A DNA stretch of 64,000 bases from positions 2,604,001-2,668,000 of the forward strand of contig NZ_FBXK01000005.1 in NCBI RefSeq assembly GCF_900013425.1, read 5' to 3'. Below are positions 20,338-28,699 of this stretch, one piece after another. Every line of letters starts with the position of its first letter. Within the stretch, counting starts at the first letter, position 1. The notes below the pieces were generated by a model. That model saw only the letters and a list, made by a program, of their open reading frames with translations, made no database searches and had not been told where the DNA came from. The position numbers and the translations under genes were made by a program. This DNA is from Sphingobium sp. Z007. GTDB lineage: Bacteria; Pseudomonadota; Alphaproteobacteria; Sphingomonadales; Sphingomonadaceae.

Positions 20338-20452
20338 TTCGCGCGGAGGCGCAGAGGGCGCAGAGGTTTTTGAGGCCGCTGCGCGGCGGTGTCTTTGGCC
20401 GAACGCCGCTCCCCACAGTCTCCGCGCCTCCGCGTCTCTGCGCGCATCCCTT
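20338..20452. repeat. Hairpin-forming intergenic repeat, copy A
   Basis: The unit begins GCGCGGAGGCGCAGAGGGCG and ends CTCCGCGCCTCCGCGTCTCTG, so its ends are inverted repeats. A second full copy lies on the other side of greB at 21067-21173 in the same orientation. Confidence 0.7.
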
Positions 20453-20522
20453 CTTCTGCGATCTCTGCGCCGCTGCGCGAACAAAATTGCGCAACCACCC
20501 CGGTAATGGATAAGGCTGCGCC

Positions 20523-21008
20523 ATGACCGTCCCCTATCCCAACTATATCTCGCCGGAAGGCTTCGCCAGGCTGCGCGCCGAATATGACCATCTGCTGGGC
20601 ACCGAGCGGCCGCGCATCGTCGAGGTGGTGAGTTGGGCCGCGGGCAATGGCGATCGCAGCGAGAATGGCGACTATCTCTATGGCCGCAAGCGGATGCGGG
20701 AGATCGATTTCCAGCTCAAGCGCCTGTCCAAGAAGATGAAGGACGCCAAGGTGGTCGATGCCCGGCAGCAGCCCGACAAGGACCGCGTCTATTTCGGTGC
20801 GACGGTGACCATCGCGGACGAGGATGACAATCACCGCATCCTCACCATCGTGGGCAATGACGAGACGGATGTGGATGCGGGCCGGATCGGCTGGGGATCG
20901 CCGATCGCGCGCGCGTTGCGCGGGGCGGCGGTGGGGGATCTGCGCCGGGTGGTACTGCCCGGCGGCGAGAAAGAATATGAAGTGATGGCGATCACTTACC
21001 CGGTGTGA
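20523..21008 (+). CDS. greB: Transcription elongation factor GreB
   Basis: Gre factors stimulate the RNA cleavage activity of backtracked RNA polymerase. The 161-residue product has the N-terminal coiled coil with the tip acidic motif (NGDRSENGDYLYGRKRMREID) and the C-terminal FKBP-like domain (FGATVTIADEDDN ... WGSPIARALRGAAVGD). The segment GDRSENGDYLYGRKRMREID fits GreB rather than GreA. The ATG at 20523 has AAGG upstream. Copies of the same hairpin repeat flank the gene. Confidence 0.93.
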   Translation: MTVPYPNYISPEGFARLRAEYDHLLGTERPRIVEVVSWAAGNGDRSENGDYLYGRKRMREIDFQLKRLSKKMKDAKVVDARQQPDKDRVYFGATVTIADEDDNHRILTIVGNDETDVDAGRIGWGSPIARALRGAAVGDLRRVVLPGGEKEYEVMAITYPV

Positions 21009-21066
21009 TTCTGGCTCACGCGACGGCGCAGAGGGATTGCCGATGGGTCGGTTCTTCCGGTTTTTA

Positions 21067-21173
21067 TTCGCGCAGAGGCGCAGAGGACGCCGAGATTTTT
21101 GAGGGCCGCTACGCGGTGACATCACGGCCAAAGGCCCGTTTCCACAATCTCCGGGCCTCCGCGTCTCCGCGTA
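21067..21173. repeat. Hairpin-forming intergenic repeat, copy B
   Basis: This copy aligns along its length with the repeat at 20338-20452 (CGCAGAGGCGCAGAGGACG at the start, GGGCCTCCGCGTCTCCGCG at the end). A partial extra copy of the left end lies directly after the greB stop at 21009-21033. Confidence 0.7.
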
Positions 21174-21336
21174 ACCATCATGGTGCAGCACGCGGATGGG
21201 TTGGCCGTCTGAGACGGCAAGTTAGACAGTTGTGGCGACTTTGCGTTTTTCATGAGCACATAGAAGCAATTGGCTGTTTCGTGATTTTAAGGCACGAATA
21301 GAGCATGGCGGGCTCTCTACGATCTCTCGCGAACGA

Positions 21337-21519
21337 TCAGTCCCCGACAGCGGCGATCAGCCACTGTCGAAAATTCGCCATCGCCGGGCTGTCCGGGCGC
21401 GACATCGGGCGGGTGAGCCAGTAGCCGCCCAGATCGACGGTGGTGGCGAAGGGCCGGACCGGCCGGCCCGCGCGCAGGTCGGCGTCGAACAGTCGCGGCA
21501 GTACGCCCGCCACAGCGAA
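21337..21519 (-). pseudogene. C-terminal remnant of a LysR-type (GcvA-like) regulator
   Basis: Reverse translation gives 60 residues that resemble the end of a GcvA-type LysR regulator: FAVAGVLPRLFDADLRAG, then VRPFATTVDLGGYWLTRP and FRQWLIAAVGD before a stop. The codon before this stretch is an in-frame TAG and no DNA-binding domain is present upstream. It is a decayed gene end. The surrounding 21.2-21.6 kb segment has unusual composition and no other gene. Confidence 0.7.
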
Positions 21520-21593
21520 CTAGCGTGGCCATTCGTCGGCGCCTTCGCAGGAACACGGCGTTTTAAAAAATCCGCGCCGCGCCGCCTGATCCT

Positions 21594-23372
21594 TCACCCC
21601 TTATACAGCGCGTCCAGCCGATCGGCATAACGCTTGCGGATCACATGGCGCCTGATCTTCATCGACGGCGTCATTTCCTCATTCTCGATGGCGAAGGCTT
21701 CGTCGGCAAGGATGAAGCGACGGACGCGCTCCAGCACCGACAGATCGTCATTCACCCGGTCCACCGCCGCGCGCAGCACCGCCATATAGGCAGGGTTCGT
21801 CTCCACGCCTTCGACCGCCACGCCCTGCGCCGCCGCCCATTCGCGGGTCCATTCGGCGTCAGGCACGATCAGGCCGACCAGATAGGGTCGCCGGTCGCCA
21901 TGGACCATCGCCTGGCCGATCTCGCTCTGGAGCGTCAGCATCCCTTCGACCTTCTGCGGCGAGACGTTGTCGCCCTTGTCGTTGACGATCAAATCCTTTT
22001 TGCGGTCGGTGATGCGGATGCGGCCTTTGGCGTCGAACTCGCCAATGTCGCCGGTATGCAGCCAGCCGCCCTGGAGCGCCTTTTCGGTTTCCGCCGGGTT
22101 GCGCCAATAGCCGTGCATGACCAGTTCGCCGCGCACCAATATTTCGCCATCCTCGGCGATCCGCACTTCCACGCCGTCGAGCGGCGGGCCGACCGTGTCC
22201 ATCGCGATGCCGGCGCGCGGGCGGTTGCAACTGACGACCGGGCCGGCTTCGGTCTGGCCATAGCCCTGCAGCAGGGTCAGGCCCATCGCATCGAAGAACA
22301 GGCCGACCTCAGGATTGAGTGGCGCGCCGCCCGACACCAGCGCCTTGAGCCGACCGCCAAAACGGGCGCGAATCTTGGGGATGAGGGTGCGCGAAAGCAC
22401 CAGCTTCATCGGCAGGTCGAGCACCGATGTCTTGCCCCCCTGCTCCCTGGACGCGATGCGCAACGCCTGGCCCAACAGATAGGTCGGGAATTTGCCTTGT
22501 TTCTCGATCGACTTGATGATGCGGGTGCGCAGCACTTCGAACAGCCGGGGGACGACGACCATGATGGTCGGGCGCGCTTCCTCGATATTGGAGGCGAGCT
22601 TCTCCAGCCCTTCGGCGTAGTAGATCTGCCCGCCCAGCAGCATCGGCAGGAATTGCCCGCCGCTATGTTCATAGGCGTGGGACAGCGGCAGGAAGGAGAG
22701 GAATATCTCCTCGCCCCAGCCGAAATCCTCCGCCACGATCGCGCCCGCGCCCTCCGCATTGGCAAGGATCGCGCCATGATGCTGCATCACGCCGCGCGGG
22801 GCGCCGCCAGTGCCGCTGGTGTAGATGATGCAGGCCTGGTCGTTGCGGGTCGCGCTCTGGGCGGCGGCGGTGACGTCCACGTCGGCCGGATGCGCCGCGA
22901 TCAGGTCGCTCCACAGATGGCAGGCACATGTCCCCTGTGCGCCACGCAGCGGCTCCATGCCGATGATGAAGCTGGCCTGCGAGCGCACCACGGCGGGCAT
23001 CAACGCCTGCGCCAGTTTCGCGGTCGAGACGATGACCGCGCGCGCGCCACTGTCGGTCAATATATGCTGGTGATCGCGCGTCGTATTGGTGGTGTAGGTC
23101 GGCACGGTGATGCAGCCCGCCGCCATGATGGCGAGGTCGGCGATGCAGAATTCGGGCCGGTTTTCGCTGACCAGCATCACCGGGTCGCCGGGTTTCAATC
23201 CCTGCGCCTTGAGCGCGGCGGCAAGCGACGCGACCTGCTGCGCGACCTCCGCCCAGCTCTGGCTGTGCCATGCCCCGCCGCTCTTGCGCCACAGGAAAGG
23301 CGCGTCGCCCTTTTCCGCCGCGCGGGCGAAGAACATGGTGACGAGGTTGGGAAATTTCTCGATGGCCCTCAA
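21594..23372 (-). CDS. Long-chain acyl-CoA synthetase (AMP-forming)
   Basis: The enzyme activates fatty acids to acyl-CoA through an acyl-adenylate. I place the start at a TTG (23372) because AGGAG lies 7 bases upstream and the protein then opens RAIEKFPNLVTMFFARAAEKG, as in related synthetases; the upstream residues look non-coding. The 592-residue product shows the adenylation motifs IIYTSGTGGAPRGV, GYGQTEAGP, WLHTGDIGEFD and ITDRKKDLIV. It stands alone between the LysR remnant and ruvB. Confidence 0.9.
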   Translation of the reverse strand: MRAIEKFPNLVTMFFARAAEKGDAPFLWRKSGGAWHSQSWAEVAQQVASLAAALKAQGLKPGDPVMLVSENRPEFCIADLAIMAAGCITVPTYTTNTTRDHQHILTDSGARAVIVSTAKLAQALMPAVVRSQASFIIGMEPLRGAQGTCACHLWSDLIAAHPADVDVTAAAQSATRNDQACIIYTSGTGGAPRGVMQHHGAILANAEGAGAIVAEDFGWGEEIFLSFLPLSHAYEHSGGQFLPMLLGGQIYYAEGLEKLASNIEEARPTIMVVVPRLFEVLRTRIIKSIEKQGKFPTYLLGQALRIASREQGGKTSVLDLPMKLVLSRTLIPKIRARFGGRLKALVSGGAPLNPEVGLFFDAMGLTLLQGYGQTEAGPVVSCNRPRAGIAMDTVGPPLDGVEVRIAEDGEILVRGELVMHGYWRNPAETEKALQGGWLHTGDIGEFDAKGRIRITDRKKDLIVNDKGDNVSPQKVEGMLTLQSEIGQAMVHGDRRPYLVGLIVPDAEWTREWAAAQGVAVEGVETNPAYMAVLRAAVDRVNDDLSVLERVRRFILADEAFAIENEEMTPSMKIRRHVIRKRYADRLDALYKG

Positions 23373-23530
23373 GGCTCGACTCCTGCGGTTTCCGGCGCGT
23401 CTGATGCGCGCCTGAATGTCTTTGTTCGCCGCATTTCCCAAGGCGCCCGGCGAAGCGCCCGGCTCGGAAATGCTCTTGGCAAGGCTATAGCGTCGCCCTG
23501 CCGTAACGGCCAAGGACTTTGACGGACTTT

Positions 23531-24553
23531 TCAGTCGAAAAGCCCGTTCTGCACATCCTGCGGCGGATTGAGGCCGAGATGCTTCCAGCCCGGCCCGTTG
23601 AGGCAGCGGCCGCGCGCGGTGCGGGCGATAAGGCCCAACTGGATCAGATAGGGTTCGACCACTTCCTCGATCGTGTCGCGCGCCTCGGAAAGGCCGGCGG
23701 CCAGCGTTTCGACGCCCACCGGCCCGCCGCGATAAATGTCGGCGATCATCATGAGGTAACGCCGGTCCATCAGGTCGAGGCCGAGATGATCGACCTCCAG
23801 CCGCATGAGCGAGGCGTCGGCGATCTTCGCGTCGACGGCAGCCACGCCCGCGACATTGGCGAAATCGCGGACCCGGCGCAGCAACCGCCCGGCGATGCGC
23901 GGCGTGCCGCGCGATCGGCGGGCGATCTCGACCGCGCCATCGGGGGTGATGGCGAGGTCCAGCAGCCGCGCGGCGCGGCGTACGACCAGTTCCAGTTCGT
24001 CCACCGTGTAGAATTGCAGCCGCACCGGAATGCCGAAGCGGTCGCGCAGCGGCGTGGTGAGCAGCCCCTGCCGCGTGGTCGCGCCGACCAGGGTGAAGCG
24101 CGGCAGGTCGATGCGCACGGAGCGGGCCGACGGCCCCTCCCCGATCATCAGGTCGAGCGCGCGGTCCTCCATCGCGGGATAGAGAACTTCCTCGACCGCC
24201 GGACTAAGCCTGTGGATTTCGTCCACGAACAGGACGTCGCCCTCGTCCAGATTGGTGAGCAAGGCGGCCAGGTCGCCCGACTTGGCGATGACCGGCCCGG
24301 ACGTGGCGCGGAAACCCACGCCCATTTCCTTGGCGACGATCTGCGCCAGCGTGGTCTTGCCCAGGCCCGGTGGGCCGAAGAAGAGCACATGGTCGAGGGC
24401 ATCGCCGCGCGATTTCGCCGCCTGGATGAAGATGCGCAGATTTTCGCGCGCGGCTTTCTGGCCGATAAATTCGTCGAGCGATTTCGGACGCAACGCAGCA
24501 TCGACATCTTCGGGACGCCGCGCGGGGGTGAGGAGGCGATCGTCGTCGGTCAA
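23531..24553 (-). CDS. ruvB: Holliday junction branch-migration ATPase RuvB
   Basis: RuvB is the AAA+ motor that, with RuvA, moves Holliday junctions. The 340-residue product shows Walker [12 protein letters not shown], Walker [14 protein letters not shown], the sensor motif [18 protein letters not shown] and a C-terminal winged helix ending near RGRCLN. The start is a TTG whose last two bases belong to the TGA stop of the toxin gene upstream (TTGA overlap). No good ribosome binding site is visible, so translation probably depends on the toxin gene before it. Confidence 0.97.
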   Translation of the reverse strand: MTDDDRLLTPARRPEDVDAALRPKSLDEFIGQKAARENLRIFIQAAKSRGDALDHVLFFGPPGLGKTTLAQIVAKEMGVGFRATSGPVIAKSGDLAALLTNLDEGDVLFVDEIHRLSPAVEEVLYPAMEDRALDLMIGEGPSARSVRIDLPRFTLVGATTRQGLLTTPLRDRFGIPVRLQFYTVDELELVVRRAARLLDLAITPDGAVEIARRSRGTPRIAGRLLRRVRDFANVAGVAAVDAKIADASLMRLEVDHLGLDLMDRRYLMMIADIYRGGPVGVETLAAGLSEARDTIEEVVEPYLIQLGLIARTARGRCLNGPGWKHLGLNPPQDVQNGLFD

Positions 24554-24852
24554 TTCGTATGTCCCAAGGCGGCTATAGCATCCATCGCGGAATGAATGAC
24601 GCGCACGATCAAGATTTCAGTTTCGCCAACATGATACAGCACGCGATGTGGCCGATGCGAAAACACGCGGATGCCGTCCCCATAATCGGGTCTGGCTTCA
24701 CCTGCTGCCGGATGAGCGCGAAGGAGCGTGAAAATATGTTCAAAGCCTTGCATATGTAACCGAACCGCATCCAGGCCGAATATATCAAGTCCCCGATCCT
24801 GAATGGCGATGAGATCCTGTTGCGCGGCGACCGTCAGCCTGATCTTAGGCAT
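24550..24852 (-). CDS. parE: RelE/ParE-type toxin
   Basis: This 100-residue protein has the ParE/RelE fold pattern: an N-terminal strand ([12 protein letters not shown]), two helices with a conserved basic segment, then a strand-turn-strand ([28 protein letters not shown]). Family members poison gyrase (ParE) or cut ribosome-bound mRNA (RelE). The HRVLYHV and ILIVRVIHS segments fit ParE best. It overlaps the antitoxin gene by 8 bases and ruvB by 4 bases, so it sits inside the ruvA-ruvB transcription unit. The target is not known. Confidence 0.85.
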   Translation of the reverse strand: MPKIRLTVAAQQDLIAIQDRGLDIFGLDAVRLHMQGFEHIFTLLRAHPAAGEARPDYGDGIRVFSHRPHRVLYHVGETEILIVRVIHSAMDAIAALGHTN

Positions 24853-25090
24853 CCGGCAGTCGCGCCATGATCTCTCTCAAGACATCTTCGGGTTCTGCAT
24901 CGATCACGCCGGAGGCAAACCCTTCCAGAATCTTCCCGCGCACCCAATGCGTGTCATCATCCGCCGCTTCTTGATCGCGCCGGATTAAGTCGCGAACATA
25001 GTCCGCTGCATCCGCATATCGACCTTGAGCGAGCCGGGTATCGACCCATTGTGCAAGCGCCGGCGGCATGGAAATGTTCAGATTGGCCAT
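24845..25090 (-). CDS. parD: ParD-type ribbon-helix-helix antitoxin
   Basis: The 81-residue protein starts MANLNISMPPALAQWVD, a ribbon-helix-helix strand and first helix, followed by GRYADAADYVRDLIRRDQ, the family's second helix. The acidic C terminus ([18 protein letters not shown]) would wrap the toxin. Antitoxins of this class also bind their own promoter. The start is the ATG at 25090, since residues further upstream in that frame shadow ruvA. It lies 44 bases after the ruvA stop. Confidence 0.87.
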   Translation of the reverse strand: MANLNISMPPALAQWVDTRLAQGRYADAADYVRDLIRRDQEAADDDTHWVRGKILEGFASGVIDAEPEDVLREIMARLPDA

Positions 25091-25133
25091 GGTCAGATCA
25101 TAAGCCTTTTGCTGTCGCAAGCCAATGTGCCCA

Positions 25134-25742
25134 TCACTTCGCCGCCTTCCGCAACGCCAGCCTGACCAGCGCGTCGAGGCTGGCATTGTCGCCCAGTTCC
25201 TCTTCGGCGGCCGCGACGGCGACGCTGGCTTCATGCGGCTTGAAGCCCAGATTCTGGAGCGCGGACAAGGCGTCGGCGGCGAAGCTGCCGGTCGGGAGCG
25301 CCACCACACCGCCCACGCCGATCGGGCCGCCGGCAGGGGCGGTGCCGATCTTGTCCTTCAATTCGTTGACGATGCGCTGGGCGAGTTTCGGACCGACACC
25401 GTTGGCCCGCGCGATCATCGCCTTGTCGCCCATCGCCACGGCGCGGTGCAGTTCCAACGGCTCCAGCGCGGAGAGGATCGCCAGCGCGACGCGCGAACCC
25501 ACGCCCTGGACATGGGTGAGCAGCCGATACCAGTCGCGTTCCTCGGCACGGGCGAAGCCGACCAGGCGGATCGAATCCGCCGCGACCAGCATTTCGGTGT
25601 GGATCGTCACCGCTTCGCCGACCGACCCCAACGCCGCGAGCGTGCGCGACGAAGCGCCGACCAGATAGCCGACCCCGCCCACGTCGATGATGGCGTGATC
25701 GATGCCGGTACTGTCCAGCAAGCCCTTGAGTTTCGCGATCAT
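25134..25742 (-). CDS. ruvA: Holliday junction DNA-binding protein RuvA
   Basis: RuvA tetramers bind four-way junctions and load RuvB. The 202-residue product starts [20 protein letters not shown] and shows the N-terminal OB fold, helix-hairpin-helix motifs ([33 protein letters not shown]) and the C-terminal RuvB-binding three-helix domain ([19 protein letters not shown]). It is the first gene of ruvA-parD-parE-ruvB. I find no GTTC-N7-GTTC box ahead of it. Confidence 0.97.
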   Translation of the reverse strand: MIAKLKGLLDSTGIDHAIIDVGGVGYLVGASSRTLAALGSVGEAVTIHTEMLVAADSIRLVGFARAEERDWYRLLTHVQGVGSRVALAILSALEPLELHRAVAMGDKAMIARANGVGPKLAQRIVNELKDKIGTAPAGGPIGVGGVVALPTGSFAADALSALQNLGFKPHEASVAVAAAEEELGDNASLDALVRLALRKAAK

Positions 25743-25882
25743 CTGCCCTGCCCTTCGGCGTCCCGCCCTTTGGTCATGATCTGTTCTTTACAGCCTGTCG
25801 CGCCGCGCGCCAGTCAAAAGCGCGGCACCTTTTGCCGCCCCATGCGTAGTGCTGCGCGACTTTCCCTCTCAAGGACTTCCTG

Positions 25883-26458
25883 ATGCTGATGACCGCCCCG
25901 ATACTTTCCCCCAAGGATTTCGAATTTCCAGCGATCATGCTGTCGGGCGTGGTCGACCATGGCATGTATCTGCATTTCAAAAACTGCCTGTCCACCGCGC
26001 CGCAGCAGGGACTGGTGGTGGTGGAAATCTCCACCTTGGGCGGCGACCCGGAGATCGCCCGGTTGATGGGCGAGGATATCCGGTTCCATTCCGAACTCTA
26101 TCCCGACCGGCGGCTGGTGTTCATGGGCCGCACCGCGGTTTATTCGGCCGGTGCGACCTTCATGAGCTTCTTCGCGGCGGAGAATCGCTATCTGACGCGC
26201 GGCACGCGGCTGATGATCCACGAGCGGATCATCACCAAGAATATCCATCTCGCCGGGCCGCTTTCCACCTGCATCGCGACGCTGAAGGCGACGCTGAACG
26301 AGATCGAATCCTCGATCGCGATCCAGAATGAGGGCTTTGCGAACCTGATCCTGGGGTCGCAGGTGACCATGGAGCAGCTGTTGGAGCGAGCGCCGGAAAA
26401 CTGGTATCTGGAGGCGAACGAGGCGCAGGCGCTGGGGCTGATCGCAGGCGTGTTATAA
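25883..26458 (+). CDS. ClpP-like (peptidase S14) protein with a Ser-His-Asn triad
   Basis: The 191-residue protein has the ClpP fold pattern, with the nucleophile in AVYSAGATFM (Ser88), the histidine in RLMIHERI (His113) and a C-terminal stretch ERAPENWYLEANEAQALGLI that aligns with the ClpP segment [21 protein letters not shown]. In that alignment the catalytic Asp becomes Asn173. A few ClpP paralogues work with Asn there; others are regulatory. The ATG at 25883 is preceded by AAGGA at a 7-base distance. No ClpX or ClpA is adjacent, and it is probably not the main housekeeping ClpP. Confidence 0.82.
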   Translation: MLMTAPILSPKDFEFPAIMLSGVVDHGMYLHFKNCLSTAPQQGLVVVEISTLGGDPEIARLMGEDIRFHSELYPDRRLVFMGRTAVYSAGATFMSFFAAENRYLTRGTRLMIHERIITKNIHLAGPLSTCIATLKATLNEIESSIAIQNEGFANLILGSQVTMEQLLERAPENWYLEANEAQALGLIAGVL

Positions 26459-26489
26459 GCGCTTGCCAGATGGCGAGACTACGCCTTTG

Positions 26490-27140
26490 ATGCGCGGCAT
26501 GCGCTCCGCTCCCGTCTTCCCGTGGCGATACGGCATGTTTCTGGCGCTGCTGGCGTTGGTCGCACCGCTGGTGCTGTGGATGCCCTGGCATCAGGCGGTG
26601 ATGGCGGGGTTCGATATCGCCGCCATCGCCTTCATGATCTCGGTCGTGCCGCTGATCGACGCCGATGCCGCATCGATGCGGCGCAAGGCGGCCGCCAACG
26701 ACGCCAATCGCGAGTTGATGCTGCTGCTGACGGCGATCGTCAGTCTGGTGATCCTGGTCGCGGTGGGGGTGGCGATCAGCCAGCATGGCGGGCCGCACGG
26801 GGCGATGATTGCCCTGTTGCTGGCGACATTGCTGATCGCATGGCTGTTTTCCAACCTCGTCTATGCGATGCATTATGCCCATATCTTCTATCTGCCCGAC
26901 AAGAGCGGGAAGGACCGGGCCGGTAAGGATAGGGGTGGCCTGGATTTCCCGGACGAGGATGAGCCGGGCTATTGGGATTTCCTCTATTTCGCCTTCACGC
27001 TGGGCATGACCTTCCAGACGTCTGACGTGTCCGTGACGGCGACCGCAATGCGTCGCACGGTGTTGTTCCAGTGCCTGGCCGCTTTCCTGTTCAACCTTGG
27101 CATACTAGCCTTCACCATCAATGTACTGGGCGGCGGCTAG
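26490..27140 (+). CDS. DUF1345 integral membrane protein
   Basis: From the ATG at 26490 the product has 216 residues with about five hydrophobic segments. The family signature is visible in the middle and end: LFSNLVYAMHYAHIFY, then EPGYWDFLYFAFTLGMTFQTSDVSVT and RRTVLFQCLAAFLFN. The function is unknown. It follows the ClpP-like gene closely and converges on thiL. Confidence 0.87.
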   Translation: MRGMRSAPVFPWRYGMFLALLALVAPLVLWMPWHQAVMAGFDIAAIAFMISVVPLIDADAASMRRKAAANDANRELMLLLTAIVSLVILVAVGVAISQHGGPHGAMIALLLATLLIAWLFSNLVYAMHYAHIFYLPDKSGKDRAGKDRGGLDFPDEDEPGYWDFLYFAFTLGMTFQTSDVSVTATAMRRTVLFQCLAAFLFNLGILAFTINVLGGG

Positions 27141-27143
27141 GGC

Positions 27144-28058
27144 TTAGCCATGTTCCCAGCCCAGCGAATCGGGCAGCGGCATGACGGCGCCGTCTATCAT
27201 CAGCGTCAGGCCAGATCCTTCCGCTACATAGCCGATGGGAATGGCGCGCATCGGCGGCGTCATGCCGCGCGGCAGGGCAAAAAGCAGCTCATAATCGTCA
27301 CCCGCCCGCGCCGCCGCGATCTGGACCGCGGTGCTGGCGCCGCGCACCCGTTCCAGCGCCGGGGACAGCGGAATATGGTCGATGACGATCGCGACGCCGC
27401 TGGCCTGGCCCATGCGTAATGCGTCGATCAGTAGGCCGTCCGACACATCCATCATCGCGCTGACATGGGGGGCGAGCAGCGCGCCTTCGGCCAGGCGCGG
27501 GCGCGGGCGGCGATAGGCCTCCACCAGCGGGCCGGTCGCCGCCGGATCGGTCCTGGCGAGCGCGAGGCCGATACCGGCATCGCCGACCGGGCCGCTGACG
27601 TAGAGTCGGTCGCCCGGCCGCGCCCCGCTGCGGATAGGGACCGCGCCGGTCGCTTCGCCGATCGCGGTCAGGCTGTAGCTGCGGGCGGCCCCCGTGGGCA
27701 TCTTGACCGTGTCCCCACCCAGCAGCGGCATGGCGTAGCGGTCGAGCGCCTCGCCCAGACCAGCGATAAAGGCTTCGTCCCACGCATCCTCGCCCGATAG
27801 GGCATAGTTGAGCAGGCAGCCGACCGGCTTTGCGCCCTTGGCGGCCAGATCGGACAGGTTCACCGCCGCCAGTTTCCAGCCGATATCTGGCGGCGGATCG
27901 TTGGGAAGATAATGGACGCCCTCGACCATCGTGTCGCTGGTCAGGATCAGCCGGGTGTCGCCGACGGGAAGGACCGCGACATCATCAGCCAGCCCCTGCG
28001 CCGCGGGATCGTTCGCCAGCAGGCGCAGCAGGGTGAGGAAACGGGATTCCTGGCTCAC
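27144..28058 (-). CDS. thiL: Thiamine-monophosphate kinase
   Basis: ThiL phosphorylates thiamine monophosphate to thiamine pyrophosphate. The 304-residue product has the PurM-like ATPase motifs DDVAVLPVGDTRLILTSDTM, EGVHY, the NLSDLAAKGAKPVG helix, LLGGDT and DVSDGLLIDA. The start is GTG at 28058. It is the last gene of hisG-hisD-nusB-thiL on the reverse strand, and a palindromic repeat lies just before it. Confidence 0.95.
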   Translation of the reverse strand: MSQESRFLTLLRLLANDPAAQGLADDVAVLPVGDTRLILTSDTMVEGVHYLPNDPPPDIGWKLAAVNLSDLAAKGAKPVGCLLNYALSGEDAWDEAFIAGLGEALDRYAMPLLGGDTVKMPTGAARSYSLTAIGEATGAVPIRSGARPGDRLYVSGPVGDAGIGLALARTDPAATGPLVEAYRRPRPRLAEGALLAPHVSAMMDVSDGLLIDALRMGQASGVAIVIDHIPLSPALERVRGASTAVQIAAARAGDDYELLFALPRGMTPPMRAIPIGYVAEGSGLTLMIDGAVMPLPDSLGWEHG

Positions 28059-28070
28059 ATTCCCATCCTC

Positions 28071-28146
28071 CGTTCGCCCTGAGCTTGTCGAAGGGCCATG
28101 CTTCTATAAAGAAAGTGCAGGGCTTCGACAGGCTCAGCCCGAACGG
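28071..28146. repeat. Palindromic intergenic element (sphingomonad GTTCG...CGAAG type)
   Basis: Arms CGTTCGCCCTGAGCTTGTCG and CGACAGGCTCAGCCCGAACG form an imperfect hairpin around a spacer. Related elements occur at 28620, 43139 and 54206. Confidence 0.75.
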
Positions 28147-28158
28147 AAAATTTGATGC

Positions 28159-28605
28159 TTACTTCCGCACATCCTTCGACACGCCGTCGAGCAGGCCATT
28201 GACGAAGCCGGATTCACGCTTGTCGTAGAAGGCGTGGGCGACATCGACATATTCGCTGATGACGGTGCCGGTGCCGATGTCGGCGCGGGCGAGCAGTTCA
28301 TAGGTGCCCGCGCGCAGGATCTGGCGCATCGGCTTGTCGAGCCGGTCGAGGCTCCAACCGCTCGACAGGCGGGCGGCGATCAGCGCGTCAATCTCGTCGC
28401 GGCGCTTGTCCACGCCGGTCACGACATCGTCGAAGAACGACTCCTCCGCCGGGGCGTAGGTCACATCCTCGATCGTGGCGCCCAGCCGATGCTGGTGGAA
28501 CTCATGCAGCAGAACATGGACGGGCGTGCCCTCCATTTCGAGCTGATACAGCGCCTGGACCGCGGCGAGGCGCGCGGCGGAGCGAGATTTGGAGCGGTCG
28601 TTCAT
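28159..28605 (-). CDS. nusB: Transcription antitermination factor NusB
   Basis: NusB with NusE binds boxA RNA in rRNA antitermination. The 148-residue all-helical product shows SAARLAAVQALYQLEMEG at the start, then DFFDDVVTG-type FFDDVVTGVDKRRDEID, the hinge LDRLDKPMRQILRAGTYELL and a final VISEYVDVAHAFYDKRESGFVNGLLD. All are family hallmarks. It is flanked on both sides by palindromic elements. Confidence 0.96.
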   Translation of the reverse strand: MNDRSKSRSAARLAAVQALYQLEMEGTPVHVLLHEFHQHRLGATIEDVTYAPAEESFFDDVVTGVDKRRDEIDALIAARLSSGWSLDRLDKPMRQILRAGTYELLARADIGTGTVISEYVDVAHAFYDKRESGFVNGLLDGVSKDVRK

Positions 28606-28619
28606 CGATAATCCAATAG

Positions 28620-28696
28620 CCGTTCGGGCTGAGCTTGTCGAAGCCCTGCCCGTCTTAAAGAAAAATATGGCCCTTCGACAGGCTCAGGGCGAACGG
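28620..28696. repeat. Palindromic intergenic element, second copy
   Basis: CGTTCGGGCTGAGCTTGTCG faces CGACAGGCTCAGGGCGAACG around an AT-richer spacer. It lies between hisD and nusB. Confidence 0.75.
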
Positions 28697-28699
28697 TGC

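Noticed and set aside
25743..25882. LexA box ahead of ruvA (TGTTCTTTACAG)
   Set aside because: It has one GTTC but no second GTTC or GAAC at the 7-base distance, so it does not match the site seen at recA.
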